Shown: positions 7,497 through 13,021 of the stretch, piece after piece | Position numbering within the stretch: the stretch's first letter is position 1 | Layout of the letters: every line of letters begins with the position of its first letter | NCBI GenBank assembly: GCA_945890595.1 | Contig: CAMDCQ010000060.1 | Span: 1 to 13,021 of the forward strand | Direction of reading: 5' to 3' | Source: Chitinophaga pinensis | GTDB taxonomy: Bacteria > Bacteroidota > Bacteroidia > NS11-12g > UBA9320 | DNA length: 13,021 bases | The notes under the pieces: generated by a model | What the model was told of the DNA's origin: nothing | Database searches by the model: none | Seen by the model: the letters and a program-made list of their open reading frames with translations, nothing else | Made by a program: the position numbers and the translations under genes

Positions 7497-7544
7497 AAGC
7501 TAATTTTAAGTCTACGAAAAATCAGTTAGTTTAGTTGACGGTTT

Positions 7545-7554
7545 TCTGTACAGA
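7545..7554. repeat. 10-bp perfect palindrome in yebC/lpdA spacer
   Basis: TCTGTACAGA is self-complementary and lies in the 201-nt divergent spacer. It could be a regulator site, but short palindromes also arise by chance. Confidence 0.25.
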
Positions 7555-7630
7555 CCCTTGGAAATAGGAGTAGTTAATCGTGTTGCCAATGAATAAAGAG
7601 TGAGATTTTAATGAGATACTCGTTATACAA

Positions 7631-7642
7631 AGGAATGTTCCT
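7631..7642. repeat. AGGAA-tg-TTCCT dyad upstream of lpdA
   Basis: AGGAA and TTCCT form a 5-bp inverted repeat around TG. It lies 14 nt upstream of the lpdA -7 box, roughly where a -33 element or regulator would bind. The right half continues as GTTCCTACA (7637-7645), a 9-mer also present just ahead of the GH92 gene (9500-9508). Confidence 0.3.
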
Positions 7643-7656
7643 ACAGAAAAAATTCC

Positions 7657-7664
7657 TTTCTTTG
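7657..7664 (+). promoter_or_regulatory. -7-like box (TTTCTTTG) for lpdA
   Basis: One mismatch from TAnnTTTG, followed by CA, with the lpdA ATG 19 nt further on. It overlaps an 8-bp perfect inverted repeat. Confidence 0.4.
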
Positions 7665-7676
7665 CACCGCAAAGAA
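7658..7676. repeat. 8-bp perfect inverted repeat over the lpdA promoter
   Basis: TTCTTTGC (7658-7665) and GCAAAGAA (7669-7676) are perfect inverted copies around ACC, ending 7 nt before the lpdA ATG. They cover the -7 box and the expected transcription start, the position expected for an operator. If transcription starts further upstream, the RNA would form a tight hairpin close to the start codon. Confidence 0.5.
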
Positions 7677-7683
7677 CAAACTT

Positions 7684-9069
7684 ATGAATTTTGACGTAAT
7701 AGTAATCGGAAGTGGCCCAGGTGGATATGTAGCAGCCATTCGTGCGGCACAACTTGGACATAAAGTAGCGGTGGTAGAAAAATCGGAGCTTGGCGGGGTA
7801 TGCCTTAACTGGGGATGTATTCCAACCAAAGCATTATTAAAATCGGCTCAAGTAATTGAATATATAAATCACGCAAGTGACTACGGAATCTCTGTGACTG
7901 AGGCAAAACACGATTTTGGTGCAGTTATAAAACGTAGTCGTGGAGTGGCAGACGGCATGAGCAAGGGCATACAGTTCTTGATGAAAAAGAATAAAATTGA
8001 AATTCTAACAGGTTTCGGTAAGCTAATAGCCAAAGGCCAAGTAAGCGTGGATAATGAAGGTAAGAAAGAAACCCATTCTGCTAAACACGTGATCCTTGCA
8101 ACTGGTGCCCGTGAGCGACAATTACCAAATTTACCAATAGATGGTAAAAAAATAGTAGGTTATCATGAAGCAATGGTGTTACCAACTCAACCTAAAAAAA
8201 TGGTCGTAGTGGGAAGTGGAGCTATAGGAATGGAGTTCGCTTATTTCTACACGGCTATGGGAACAGAAGTAACGGTTGTGGAGTTTATGCCTAACATCGT
8301 TCCTAATGAGGATATAGACGTTTCGAAAGAGCTTGAAAAAATCTACAAGAAAAAAGGCATGACTATTATGACCAATAGTTCTGTGGAGGCAGTAGATATA
8401 AAAGGTGCTGGCTGTAAAGTGAGCGTAAAAACTGCAAAAGGAATGGAAACCATCGAATGTGATATTGTTTTATCTGCAGTTGGAATTGAAACAAATTTAG
8501 AAAATATTGGACTAGAAGGTCTGGGTGTAAAAACAGAAAAGGGTAAAGTTATCGTAGATGATTATTACCAAACCAATGTGCCAGGCGTATATGCTATAGG
8601 CGATATAGTACATGGACCAGCTCTAGCTCACGTAGCTAGTGCAGAAGGAATAATTTGTGTTGAGAAATTTAGTGGACAACACGTTGAGCCGTTGGATTAT
8701 GGAAACATACCAGGATGCACCTATACTTGGCCAGAGATAGCATCAGTAGGGTACACTGAGGCAAAAGCGAAAGAAGCAGGATATGATATAAAAGTAGGTA
8801 AATTCCCGTTCTCTGCATCGGGTAAAGCCAGTGCTTCGGGTGCTAAAGAAGGTTTTGTGAAGGTAATATTTGACGCTAAATATGGTGAGTTCTTGGGAGC
8901 GCACATGATAGGAGCTAATGTTACAGAAATGATAGCAGGCGTGGTAAGTGCACGTAAGTTAGAAACTACGGGTCACGAAATGATAAAAACAGTACATCCA
9001 CACCCGACGATGAGTGAAGCAATCATGGAAGCATGCGCTGCAGCCTATGGTGAAGTAATACATTTATAA
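7684..9069 (+). CDS. lpdA: Dihydrolipoyl dehydrogenase (E3)
   Basis: This 461-residue flavoprotein reoxidises dihydrolipoyl groups with NAD+ in the 2-oxoacid dehydrogenase complexes and the glycine cleavage system. The FAD-binding GSGPGGYVAAIRAAQLG is at 9-25. The redox-active disulfide is C40/C45 in GGVCLNWGCIPTKALL. The NAD-binding GSGAIGMEFAYFYTAMGTEVTVVE covers about 177-200. The second FAD segment is GVYAIGD. The C-terminal dimer interface supplies the catalytic His440-Glu445 pair in HPHPTMSE. All active-site residues are intact. It stands alone, without E1 or E2 genes nearby, as is common for an E3 shared between complexes. It is divergent from yebC and ends in a strong intrinsic terminator. 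Confidence 0.97.
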   Translation: MNFDVIVIGSGPGGYVAAIRAAQLGHKVAVVEKSELGGVCLNWGCIPTKALLKSAQVIEYINHASDYGISVTEAKHDFGAVIKRSRGVADGMSKGIQFLMKKNKIEILTGFGKLIAKGQVSVDNEGKKETHSAKHVILATGARERQLPNLPIDGKKIVGYHEAMVLPTQPKKMVVVGSGAIGMEFAYFYTAMGTEVTVVEFMPNIVPNEDIDVSKELEKIYKKKGMTIMTNSSVEAVDIKGAGCKVSVKTAKGMETIECDIVLSAVGIETNLENIGLEGLGVKTEKGKVIVDDYYQTNVPGVYAIGDIVHGPALAHVASAEGIICVEKFSGQHVEPLDYGNIPGCTYTWPEIASVGYTEAKAKEAGYDIKVGKFPFSASGKASASGAKEGFVKVIFDAKYGEFLGAHMIGANVTEMIAGVVSARKLETTGHEMIKTVHPHPTMSEAIMEACAAAYGEVIHL

Positions 9070-9102
9070 CTATTTCGCAGGGTTAAAACCGATGCGAAAT
9101 AG
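9070..9102 (+). repeat. 10-bp perfect hairpin immediately after lpdA stop
   Basis: CTATTTCGCA (9070-9079) pairs perfectly with TGCGAAATAG (9093-9102). A nested GGTT/AACC pair lies inside the 13-nt loop. It starts on the base after the lpdA TAA and abuts the terminator stem without a gap, so it probably stabilises the 3' end of the lpdA mRNA or stacks on the terminator. Confidence 0.6.
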
Positions 9103-9364
9103 AAAGCCTTCGAGAGATCGGGGGCTTTTTTATGGAACTTTGTACGGAGTCTCTATTTAGAACGTCTCCCTCTATTTCGGAAGAGGACATGGCTTCTTGG
9201 CTTAGAAATTCTATAATGAGCTGCTTGCTATCGGCTTCTTTCAGGTATTTGGTGCTGCCGGTAAGTATGCCAGCTTTTTGACGTAGCTCCGCATTATGAG
9301 AGGTAACAAGCTCCTCATTAAATTGGTACGATGGCCAATTTTTATCTTCCCATATCCAATGCAT
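9083..9364 (-). pseudogene. Truncated Fic-family protein, N-terminal domain only
   Basis: The reading frame gives 93 residues. The first 78 match the N-terminal domain (DUF4172 type) of class II Fic AMP-transferases: MHWIWEDKNWPSYQFNEE, then SSEIEGDVLNRDSVQSSI. The inhibitory helix motif (S/T)xxxE(G/N) is intact as S61 to E65-G66; in complete proteins it blocks ATP in the Fic active site. The Fic core with its HPFxxGNGR motif is absent. Homology-like sequence stops at base 9131, exactly where the lpdA terminator begins, and the last 15 residues are just the terminator and hairpin read backwards. Complete relatives are roughly 350-400 residues, so about three quarters is lost, probably by deletion. 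It may still be transcribed as a free inhibitory domain, but decay is the simpler reading. Confidence 0.75.
9103..9131 (+). terminator. Intrinsic terminator of lpdA
   Basis: An 11-bp stem (9103-9113 with 9118-9128), including two G-U pairs, closes a GAGA tetraloop. It runs into a tract of six T (9126-9131). The GC-rich core and U tract make a textbook Rho-independent terminator on the plus strand. Confidence 0.85.
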
Positions 9365-9382
9365 GAGCTACCAATGTATCTG

Positions 9383-9455
9383 TTATACCTCAATTTTTAA
9401 TTATTTATGAGCTATAAATATATTTTTATACCTCGTGATTAATTGATTAATGAGG
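9383..9455. repeat. Two imperfect ~30-bp repeats starting TTATACCTC
   Basis: TTATACCTC occurs at 9383-9391 and 9426-9434, 43 bp apart. Each copy runs through AT-rich sequence to an ATGAG at 9407-9411 and 9450-9454, so each unit is flanked by CTC and GAG. About 21 of 30 positions agree in an ungapped alignment. The spacing is about four helical turns. Low sequence complexity weakens the case. Confidence 0.35.
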
Positions 9456-9480
9456 TGTAAAGTTTCGTTTTACACGTGTA
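9455..9480. repeat. Overlapping inverted repeats GTGTAAA/TTTACAC and TACACGTGTA
   Basis: GTGTAAA (9455-9461) is inverted as TTTACAC (9469-9475). The second arm runs into the perfect 10-bp palindrome TACACGTGTA (9471-9480), which in turn overlaps the left arm of the next hairpin. The structures exclude each other, which suits either alternative RNA folds or adjacent protein sites. Confidence 0.45.
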
Positions 9481-9508
9481 GGAACTGTCTCGCAGGGCAG
9501 TTCCTACA
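9477..9508. repeat. Long perfect hairpin directly upstream of GH92
   Basis: TGTAGGAACTG (9477-9487) pairs perfectly with CAGTTCCTACA (9498-9508). With U-G, C-G and U-G pairs inside, the stem reaches 14 bp around a CGCA loop. It ends 6 nt before the GH92 -7 box and covers the expected -33 region, so it is more likely an operator than part of the GH92 leader. No T tract follows, which argues against a plain terminator. Confidence 0.6.
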
Positions 9509-9514
9509 AATTTA

Positions 9515-9522
9515 TATCTTCG
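9515..9522 (+). promoter_or_regulatory. -7-like box (TATCTTCG) for GH92 gene
   Basis: TATCTTCG differs from TAnnTTTG at one base and is followed by CA. It ends 4 nt before the ATG at 9527, so the mRNA would be leaderless or nearly so. Confidence 0.4.
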
Positions 9523-9526
9523 CATC

Positions 9527-12493
9527 ATGCGTTTTACCCTATTTCTTTTTACTTTACTAATGATGCTCTGTTCTTACGGTCAATTGGATAGTACCGGAAG
9601 AGCAAAAGAACACAGAGAGCTTTTTGGCGTAAAACCGGGCATACCCACAAAACCGGGTGAAGAGAGTAAATATGGAACGCCATACCCCAAAGATTATCAA
9701 AAAAGAAACCTAGCTGAGCATGCTGCACCTAAACCTTTGACATACGAACCCGTTTTTAGCAACTACGTAAACCCCTTTATAGGTACAGGCGGACACGGGC
9801 ATACATTCCCAGGAGCTACAGTGCCGTTTGGTATGGTACAGTTAAGTCCTGATACTCGCATAGATGGCAGTTGGGATGGATGCAGTGGGTATCATTATTC
9901 AGATTCTTTTATCTATGGATTTTCGCATACGCATTTAAGCGGAACGGGAGTGAGCGACTATGGAGATATATTATTGCTTCCTTCGGTAAATCCTATATCC
10001 TTCGAGCCAGAAGAATACAAAACCAAGTTTAGCCATACTGACGAGGTAGCCAAAGCAAATTATTATTCAGTTAATCTACCAGATAATGGGGTAAACGTAG
10101 AATTAACCACGTCTACTTGGGCAGGTTTTCATCGCTACACATTTGATAAAAATGAAGGCTACGTGTTGCTGGATTTGAAACACAGAGATAAAACGCTCGA
10201 TTTTAGCATACAAGAAAGAGGCCGTCGTAGCATAGATGGATATAGAATAAGTGAAGGCTGGGCGAAGGAGCAGCATTGCTATTTTTCTATGGATTTTAAC
10301 ATGGAGATTTCGTCCATTACCTATAATTTCGATAGTAGCAAGGCACTTCTACATTTCAATAAATTAAAAAATAATCAATTGGAAGTGTATGTAGGGCTTT
10401 CATTTACCTCTATTGTTGGAGCTCAATTAAATCTTAATTACGAAACTTCAAAAACATACGACTGGATGCAGTTTGATGAGGTAGTAGCAGGCGGACAAGC
10501 CCTCTGGGATAAAGAACTTTCCAAGATAGAAGTCTTTACAGCGGATGAAGATAAGAAACACATTTTCTATACAGCTCTCTATCACTGTATGATTCACCCT
10601 AATATAGCCGAAGATGCAAACGGCAAATACCGCGGTCATGATGGTAAGGTTCACGATAGTCCTAACCACACACAATACACCGTTTTTTCGCTTTGGGATA
10701 CGTACAGAGCATTGCATCCATTGATGACGATTATCGATGAGCAGCGAACTACAGATTTTATAAATAGCTTCTTAGAAATATACAAACAAAGTGGAAGACT
10801 ACCCGTCTGGGAATTGGCGAGTAACGAGACCGACTGTATGATCGGTTACCATAGTGTAAGCGTGATAGCCGATGCCTATATGAAAGGTATTCGCGGTTTT
10901 GATACTAAGCTGGCTCTAGAAGCAATGGTGGCTAGTGCCAATGAGGATATTTTTGGATTGGACAGTTACAAGAAGTATGGATTTGTACGAGCCGAAGACG
11001 AGTCCGAGAGTGTGAGTAAGACATTGGAGTATTCGTATGACGATTGGTGCATTGCCCAAATGGCAAGAGCAATGGGAGAGGATAGCATTGCCGATGTATT
11101 TGAGAGAAGAGCAGAATCGTGGCGAAATGTCATTAATCCTGAAACAGGTTTTGCCACACCTAGACTCAATGGAGATTGGCTACCCAACTTTGATCCCAAA
11201 GAGGTGAATCTGCACTTCACAGAAGCCAATAGTTGGCAGTATAGTTTTGTGCAACAATCAATGGGAGGAGCAACTAATGGTAGCGACCTCGAACAAAAAT
11301 TGGATGCTTTCTTTTCTGCGTCAACTAAAACCACAGGAAGAACACAATCTGATATTACAGGATTAATTGGGCAATATGCCCATGGTAATGAGCCAAGTCA
11401 TCATATAGCCTATTTGTATAATTATACCGCTCACCCTGAAAAAGGACAACAAATCATCAAGCAAATATGTGATTCATTTTACAGGAATACTCCTGATGGA
11501 TTAATTGGTAATGAAGATTGCGGGCAAATGAGTGCTTGGTATGTGTTGAGTAGTTCAGGATTTTACGCCGTTTATCCAGGATCCAATTTGTATTTTGTGG
11601 GTTATTGTGCTTTTGATTCGGTCGTCTATCGGCTTAATAGCGGTAAAAAAATACGCATCGTCGGCTCAAAACAAACAGAAAGAAAAGGGTGTACTGATTT
11701 TACTTCATACGATGCAAGAGAAGGATTATATCTTGATTTTTCAAACTGTGATTTTGGAGATAGTTTTCTGGAAGTAGGTGAGACTACTCCAACAATAACC
11801 CCAACGCCAATCATTTCCGGGGAGCATGTTTTTCTTGAACAGTCTTTGGTGACGTTAAAAAGTTTAAACCCATTGGATAAACTGTTTTACCGGATGAATT
11901 CTCAAGGCTCATTCATAACGTATACCAACCCAATGGTGATAAACAAGAGTTCCGTTGTGGAGGCTTATGCAATACGTAATACTATGAAAAGCCCCACCAT
12001 CTCCGCCACCTTCTACAAAAAACCGAATAATTGGACGTGCACACCCAGCATACTACCCAACTCACAATACTATGGAGGCGGAGATGATGCTCTCATAGAT
12101 GGCATAAATGGCACAACCAACTGGCAAGCAGGCAGATGGCAAGGGTTTCAGAATAAAGAGGTTGATTTTACCATTGATTTAAAAGAAGAAATGAAAATCA
12201 GCGTGGTAAGCCTTAATTTTCTGCAAGATGCTCGCTCCTGGATATTGATGCCAAAAGATGTTTCGGTATATATAAACGGTAAATTAGTGGCTACGGATAT
12301 TCTTACTGTAGACGCGTCACGAGAAGGAAATTTTACCCAAATGGTAAAATTGAAAATCCCGAAATGTAAATCTCAAATGCTGAAAATTGTGGTCCATTCG
12401 GCAGGCAAGCTTCCCGAGGGTCATCCTGGTTTTTCGATGGACGGCGATGCATTTTTCTTTATAGATGAAATAAAAGTTAACGGATTCTTTTGA
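9527..12493 (+). CDS. Exported GH92 alpha-mannosidase-like enzyme with C-terminal accessory domains
   Basis: This 988-residue exported glycosidase should be a calcium-dependent exo-alpha-mannosidase acting on mannans or N-glycans. The signal peptide covers about 1-18. Residues 20-75 are a Pro/Lys/Gly-rich linker not typical of the family. The GH92 N-terminal sandwich starts at about 80 with VNPFIGTGGHGHTFPGATVP, then DGCSGYHYSD (117-126) and SHTHLSGTG (133-141). The (alpha/alpha)6 catalytic part has WELASNETD (E434 as acid candidate), GNEPSHH (620-626) and GNEDCGQMSAWYV from G661 (D664 as base candidate). After the catalytic part come a chitobiase C-terminal-like segment (about 764-830) and a discoidin-like, probably carbohydrate-binding, domain (about 835-988). 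The Cys near the signal peptide lacks a good lipobox. A SusC-like transporter gene follows 137 nt downstream, suggesting glycan uptake. Exact linkage specificity is unknown. Confidence 0.93.
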   Translation: MRFTLFLFTLLMMLCSYGQLDSTGRAKEHRELFGVKPGIPTKPGEESKYGTPYPKDYQKRNLAEHAAPKPLTYEPVFSNYVNPFIGTGGHGHTFPGATVPFGMVQLSPDTRIDGSWDGCSGYHYSDSFIYGFSHTHLSGTGVSDYGDILLLPSVNPISFEPEEYKTKFSHTDEVAKANYYSVNLPDNGVNVELTTSTWAGFHRYTFDKNEGYVLLDLKHRDKTLDFSIQERGRRSIDGYRISEGWAKEQHCYFSMDFNMEISSITYNFDSSKALLHFNKLKNNQLEVYVGLSFTSIVGAQLNLNYETSKTYDWMQFDEVVAGGQALWDKELSKIEVFTADEDKKHIFYTALYHCMIHPNIAEDANGKYRGHDGKVHDSPNHTQYTVFSLWDTYRALHPLMTIIDEQRTTDFINSFLEIYKQSGRLPVWELASNETDCMIGYHSVSVIADAYMKGIRGFDTKLALEAMVASANEDIFGLDSYKKYGFVRAEDESESVSKTLEYSYDDWCIAQMARAMGEDSIADVFERRAESWRNVINPETGFATPRLNGDWLPNFDPKEVNLHFTEANSWQYSFVQQSMGGATNGSDLEQKLDAFFSASTKTTGRTQSDITGLIGQYAHGNEPSHHIAYLYNYTAHPEKGQQIIKQICDSFYRNTPDGLIGNEDCGQMSAWYVLSSSGFYAVYPGSNLYFVGYCAFDSVVYRLNSGKKIRIVGSKQTERKGCTDFTSYDAREGLYLDFSNCDFGDSFLEVGETTPTITPTPIISGEHVFLEQSLVTLKSLNPLDKLFYRMNSQGSFITYTNPMVINKSSVVEAYAIRNTMKSPTISATFYKKPNNWTCTPSILPNSQYYGGGDDALIDGINGTTNWQAGRWQGFQNKEVDFTIDLKEEMKISVVSLNFLQDARSWILMPKDVSVYINGKLVATDILTVDASREGNFTQMVKLKIPKCKSQMLKIVVHSAGKLPEGHPGFSMDGDAFFFIDEIKVNGFF

Positions 12494-12524
12494 GAGTTGT
12501 TTTAACGTAAGATGGGATTGAGCC

Positions 12525-12549
12525 AAACATGTTTTATTTATACATGTTT
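12525..12549. repeat. Two ACATGTTT copies, 15 bp apart, after GH92
   Basis: ACATGTTT is at 12527-12534 and again at 12542-12549. The first copy sits in the 10-bp palindrome AAACATGTTT (12525-12534). This pair could be a regulator site for the SusC-like gene downstream. Confidence 0.35.
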
Positions 12550-12559
12550 AAATAGTAAA

Positions 12560-12592
12560 AGTAGAAACAACTTACTTATAGTTGTTTTTACT
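12560..12592 (+). repeat. 12-bp hairpin, possible alternative to the terminator
   Basis: AGTAGAAACAAC (12560-12571) pairs with GTTGTTTTTACT (12581-12592) around a 9-nt loop, with one G-U pair. It shares bases with the next hairpin, so the two cannot form together. That is the geometry of an antiterminator and terminator. Confidence 0.5.
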
Positions 12593-12603
12593 ATAAGTTT
12601 TTT
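12574..12603 (+). terminator. AT-rich terminator candidate after GH92
   Basis: ACTTATAG (12574-12581) pairs perfectly with CTATAAGT (12591-12598) across 9 nt, and a T tract covers 12598-12603. The stem is AU-rich, so termination would be weak and sensitive to the competing upstream hairpin. It lies 81 nt after the GH92 stop codon. Confidence 0.45.
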
Positions 12604-12610
12604 ATATTCG
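12582..12610 (+). promoter_or_regulatory. Promoter of the SusC-like gene (-33 TTG, -7 TATATTCG)
   Basis: A TTG at 12582-12584 is followed 18 nt later by TATATTCG (12603-12610), one base from TAnnTTTG. This is the only promoter here with both elements at plausible spacing. The ATG is 20 nt after the box. It overlaps the terminator candidate, so GH92 and the transporter could be separate transcripts. Confidence 0.5.
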
Positions 12611-12630
12611 CATTTATAAAAAATAATTCT

Positions 12631-13021
12631 ATGCATAAAAGATTACAATTAATACTAATGGCGCTCACCTTTTATTCGGCAATATTTGCCCAAAAAGCTA
12701 CCATTTCTGGTAGAGTTGTTGACACTTTAGGTCAAGGACTTATAGGAGCAATCGTAGTAGAAAAAGGAACTTCAAACGGAGCGGTAGTTGGTGAAAATGG
12801 AAAATTTTCTATTAATGTGAATGATGCTAAAACCGCGTCTATTACGGCTTCTTACTCTGGGTACGCTAATTCAACCGTAGCCCTAGGTGGTAAAACTACC
12901 ATTACCATAACGTTAAGAGAAAATGCAGTAGGTATTGGAGAAATTATGGTAGTTGGTTATGGAACTGCTACCAAAAAGGAATTTACGGGAGCAAGTGCTT
13001 CGGTAAGAGGTGAAAGTCTAG
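12631..13021 (+). CDS. SusC/RagA-like TonB-dependent transporter, N-terminal part
   Basis: The visible 130 residues show the standard SusC-like start. A signal peptide spans 1-20, cleaved before Gln21. A carboxypeptidase-regulatory-like beta-sandwich (about 23-96) begins ATISGRVVDTLGQGLIGAIVVEKGT and includes NGKFSINV. A TonB-box region (IGEIMVVGYG, 102-111) leads into the plug domain (TKKEFTGASASVRGESL). The full protein would be an outer-membrane barrel of about 1000 residues importing oligosaccharides with a SusD-like lipoprotein. The GH92 enzyme upstream fits a locus handling mannose-containing glycans, though the substrate is inferred. SusC-like proteins also import peptides or other nutrients. 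The gene has its own promoter and continues past the window edge. Confidence 0.93.
   Translation, partial: MHKRLQLILMALTFYSAIFAQKATISGRVVDTLGQGLIGAIVVEKGTSNGAVVGENGKFSINVNDAKTASITASYSGYANSTVALGGKTTITITLRENAVGIGEIMVVGYGTATKKEFTGASASVRGESL

Larger units (their letters stand above)
9365..9526. other. AT-rich, palindrome-dense spacer ahead of GH92
   Basis: No coding frame is seen in this spacer. It holds a pair of imperfect repeats beginning TTATACCTC (9383 and 9426), a GTGTAAA/TTTACAC inverted repeat, a TACACGTGTA palindrome, a long hairpin, and the GH92 -7 box, entered separately below. Confidence 0.6.

Noticed and set aside
7531..7829. Minus-strand frames covering the yebC/lpdA spacer
   Set aside because: They overlap the lpdA promoter and FAD-binding region and have no plausible start or similarity.
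10966..11334. 122-residue frame antisense to GH92
   Set aside because: It lies inside the catalytic domain of GH92 with no independent features.
11507..11560. Glu instead of Asp beside the GH92 base candidate (GNEDCGQ)
   Set aside because: The Glu-Asp form is, as far as I recall, a normal variant in the family, so it is not evidence of inactivation.
1..13021. tRNA, rRNA, CRISPR arrays, transposases or phage genes
   Set aside because: No cloverleaf, no regularly spaced repeat array and no transposase or integrase motif was seen on either strand.

Overview
The window comes from a member of the Bacteroidota. Three things point there: a type IX secretion (T9SS) C-terminal sorting domain on a secreted protein, the start of a SusC/RagA-type TonB-dependent transporter next to a GH92 glycosidase, and TAnnTTtG-type -7 promoter boxes just upstream of most start codons with almost no Shine-Dalgarno sequences. 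The DNA is moderately AT-rich. Family or genus cannot be fixed from this alone.

Layout. Positions 1-949, minus strand: a secreted Kazal-type protease-inhibitor protein with a T9SS sorting domain, whose stop codon overlaps the start of a metallo-beta-lactamase-fold hydrolase (cut by the window edge). A divergent intergenic region with two inverted repeats follows. On the plus strand come a small exported DUF6702-type protein (1157-1645) and uvrB (1804-3828). Next is a minus-strand block, read from right to left: yebC, a GT4 glycosyltransferase that starts with TTG 3 nt after yebC, serS, and a small exported lipocalin-like protein (7482 down to 3893). Then on the plus strand comes lpdA (dihydrolipoyl dehydrogenase, 7684-9069), ended by a strong intrinsic terminator. 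The remnant of a Fic-family AMPylase gene (minus strand) is cut off exactly at that terminator. After a palindrome-rich spacer come a large exported GH92 mannosidase-like enzyme with C-terminal accessory domains (9527-12493) and the N-terminus of a SusC-like transporter (from 12631, running off the window). The last two look like one edge of a polysaccharide utilisation locus.

Most genes are core housekeeping functions (nucleotide excision repair, seryl-tRNA charging, translation-associated YebC, 2-oxoacid dehydrogenase E3). The accessory interest lies in three places: the Kazal/T9SS plus hydrolase pair, the decayed Fic gene fused to the lpdA terminator, and the structured DNA around the GH92/SusC pair. 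No complete novel multi-gene system is convincingly visible. The best second-look items are the overlapping hairpins ahead of the SusC-like gene, the long hairpin ahead of GH92, the Fic truncation, and several promoters so close to ATG that leaderless mRNAs are expected.
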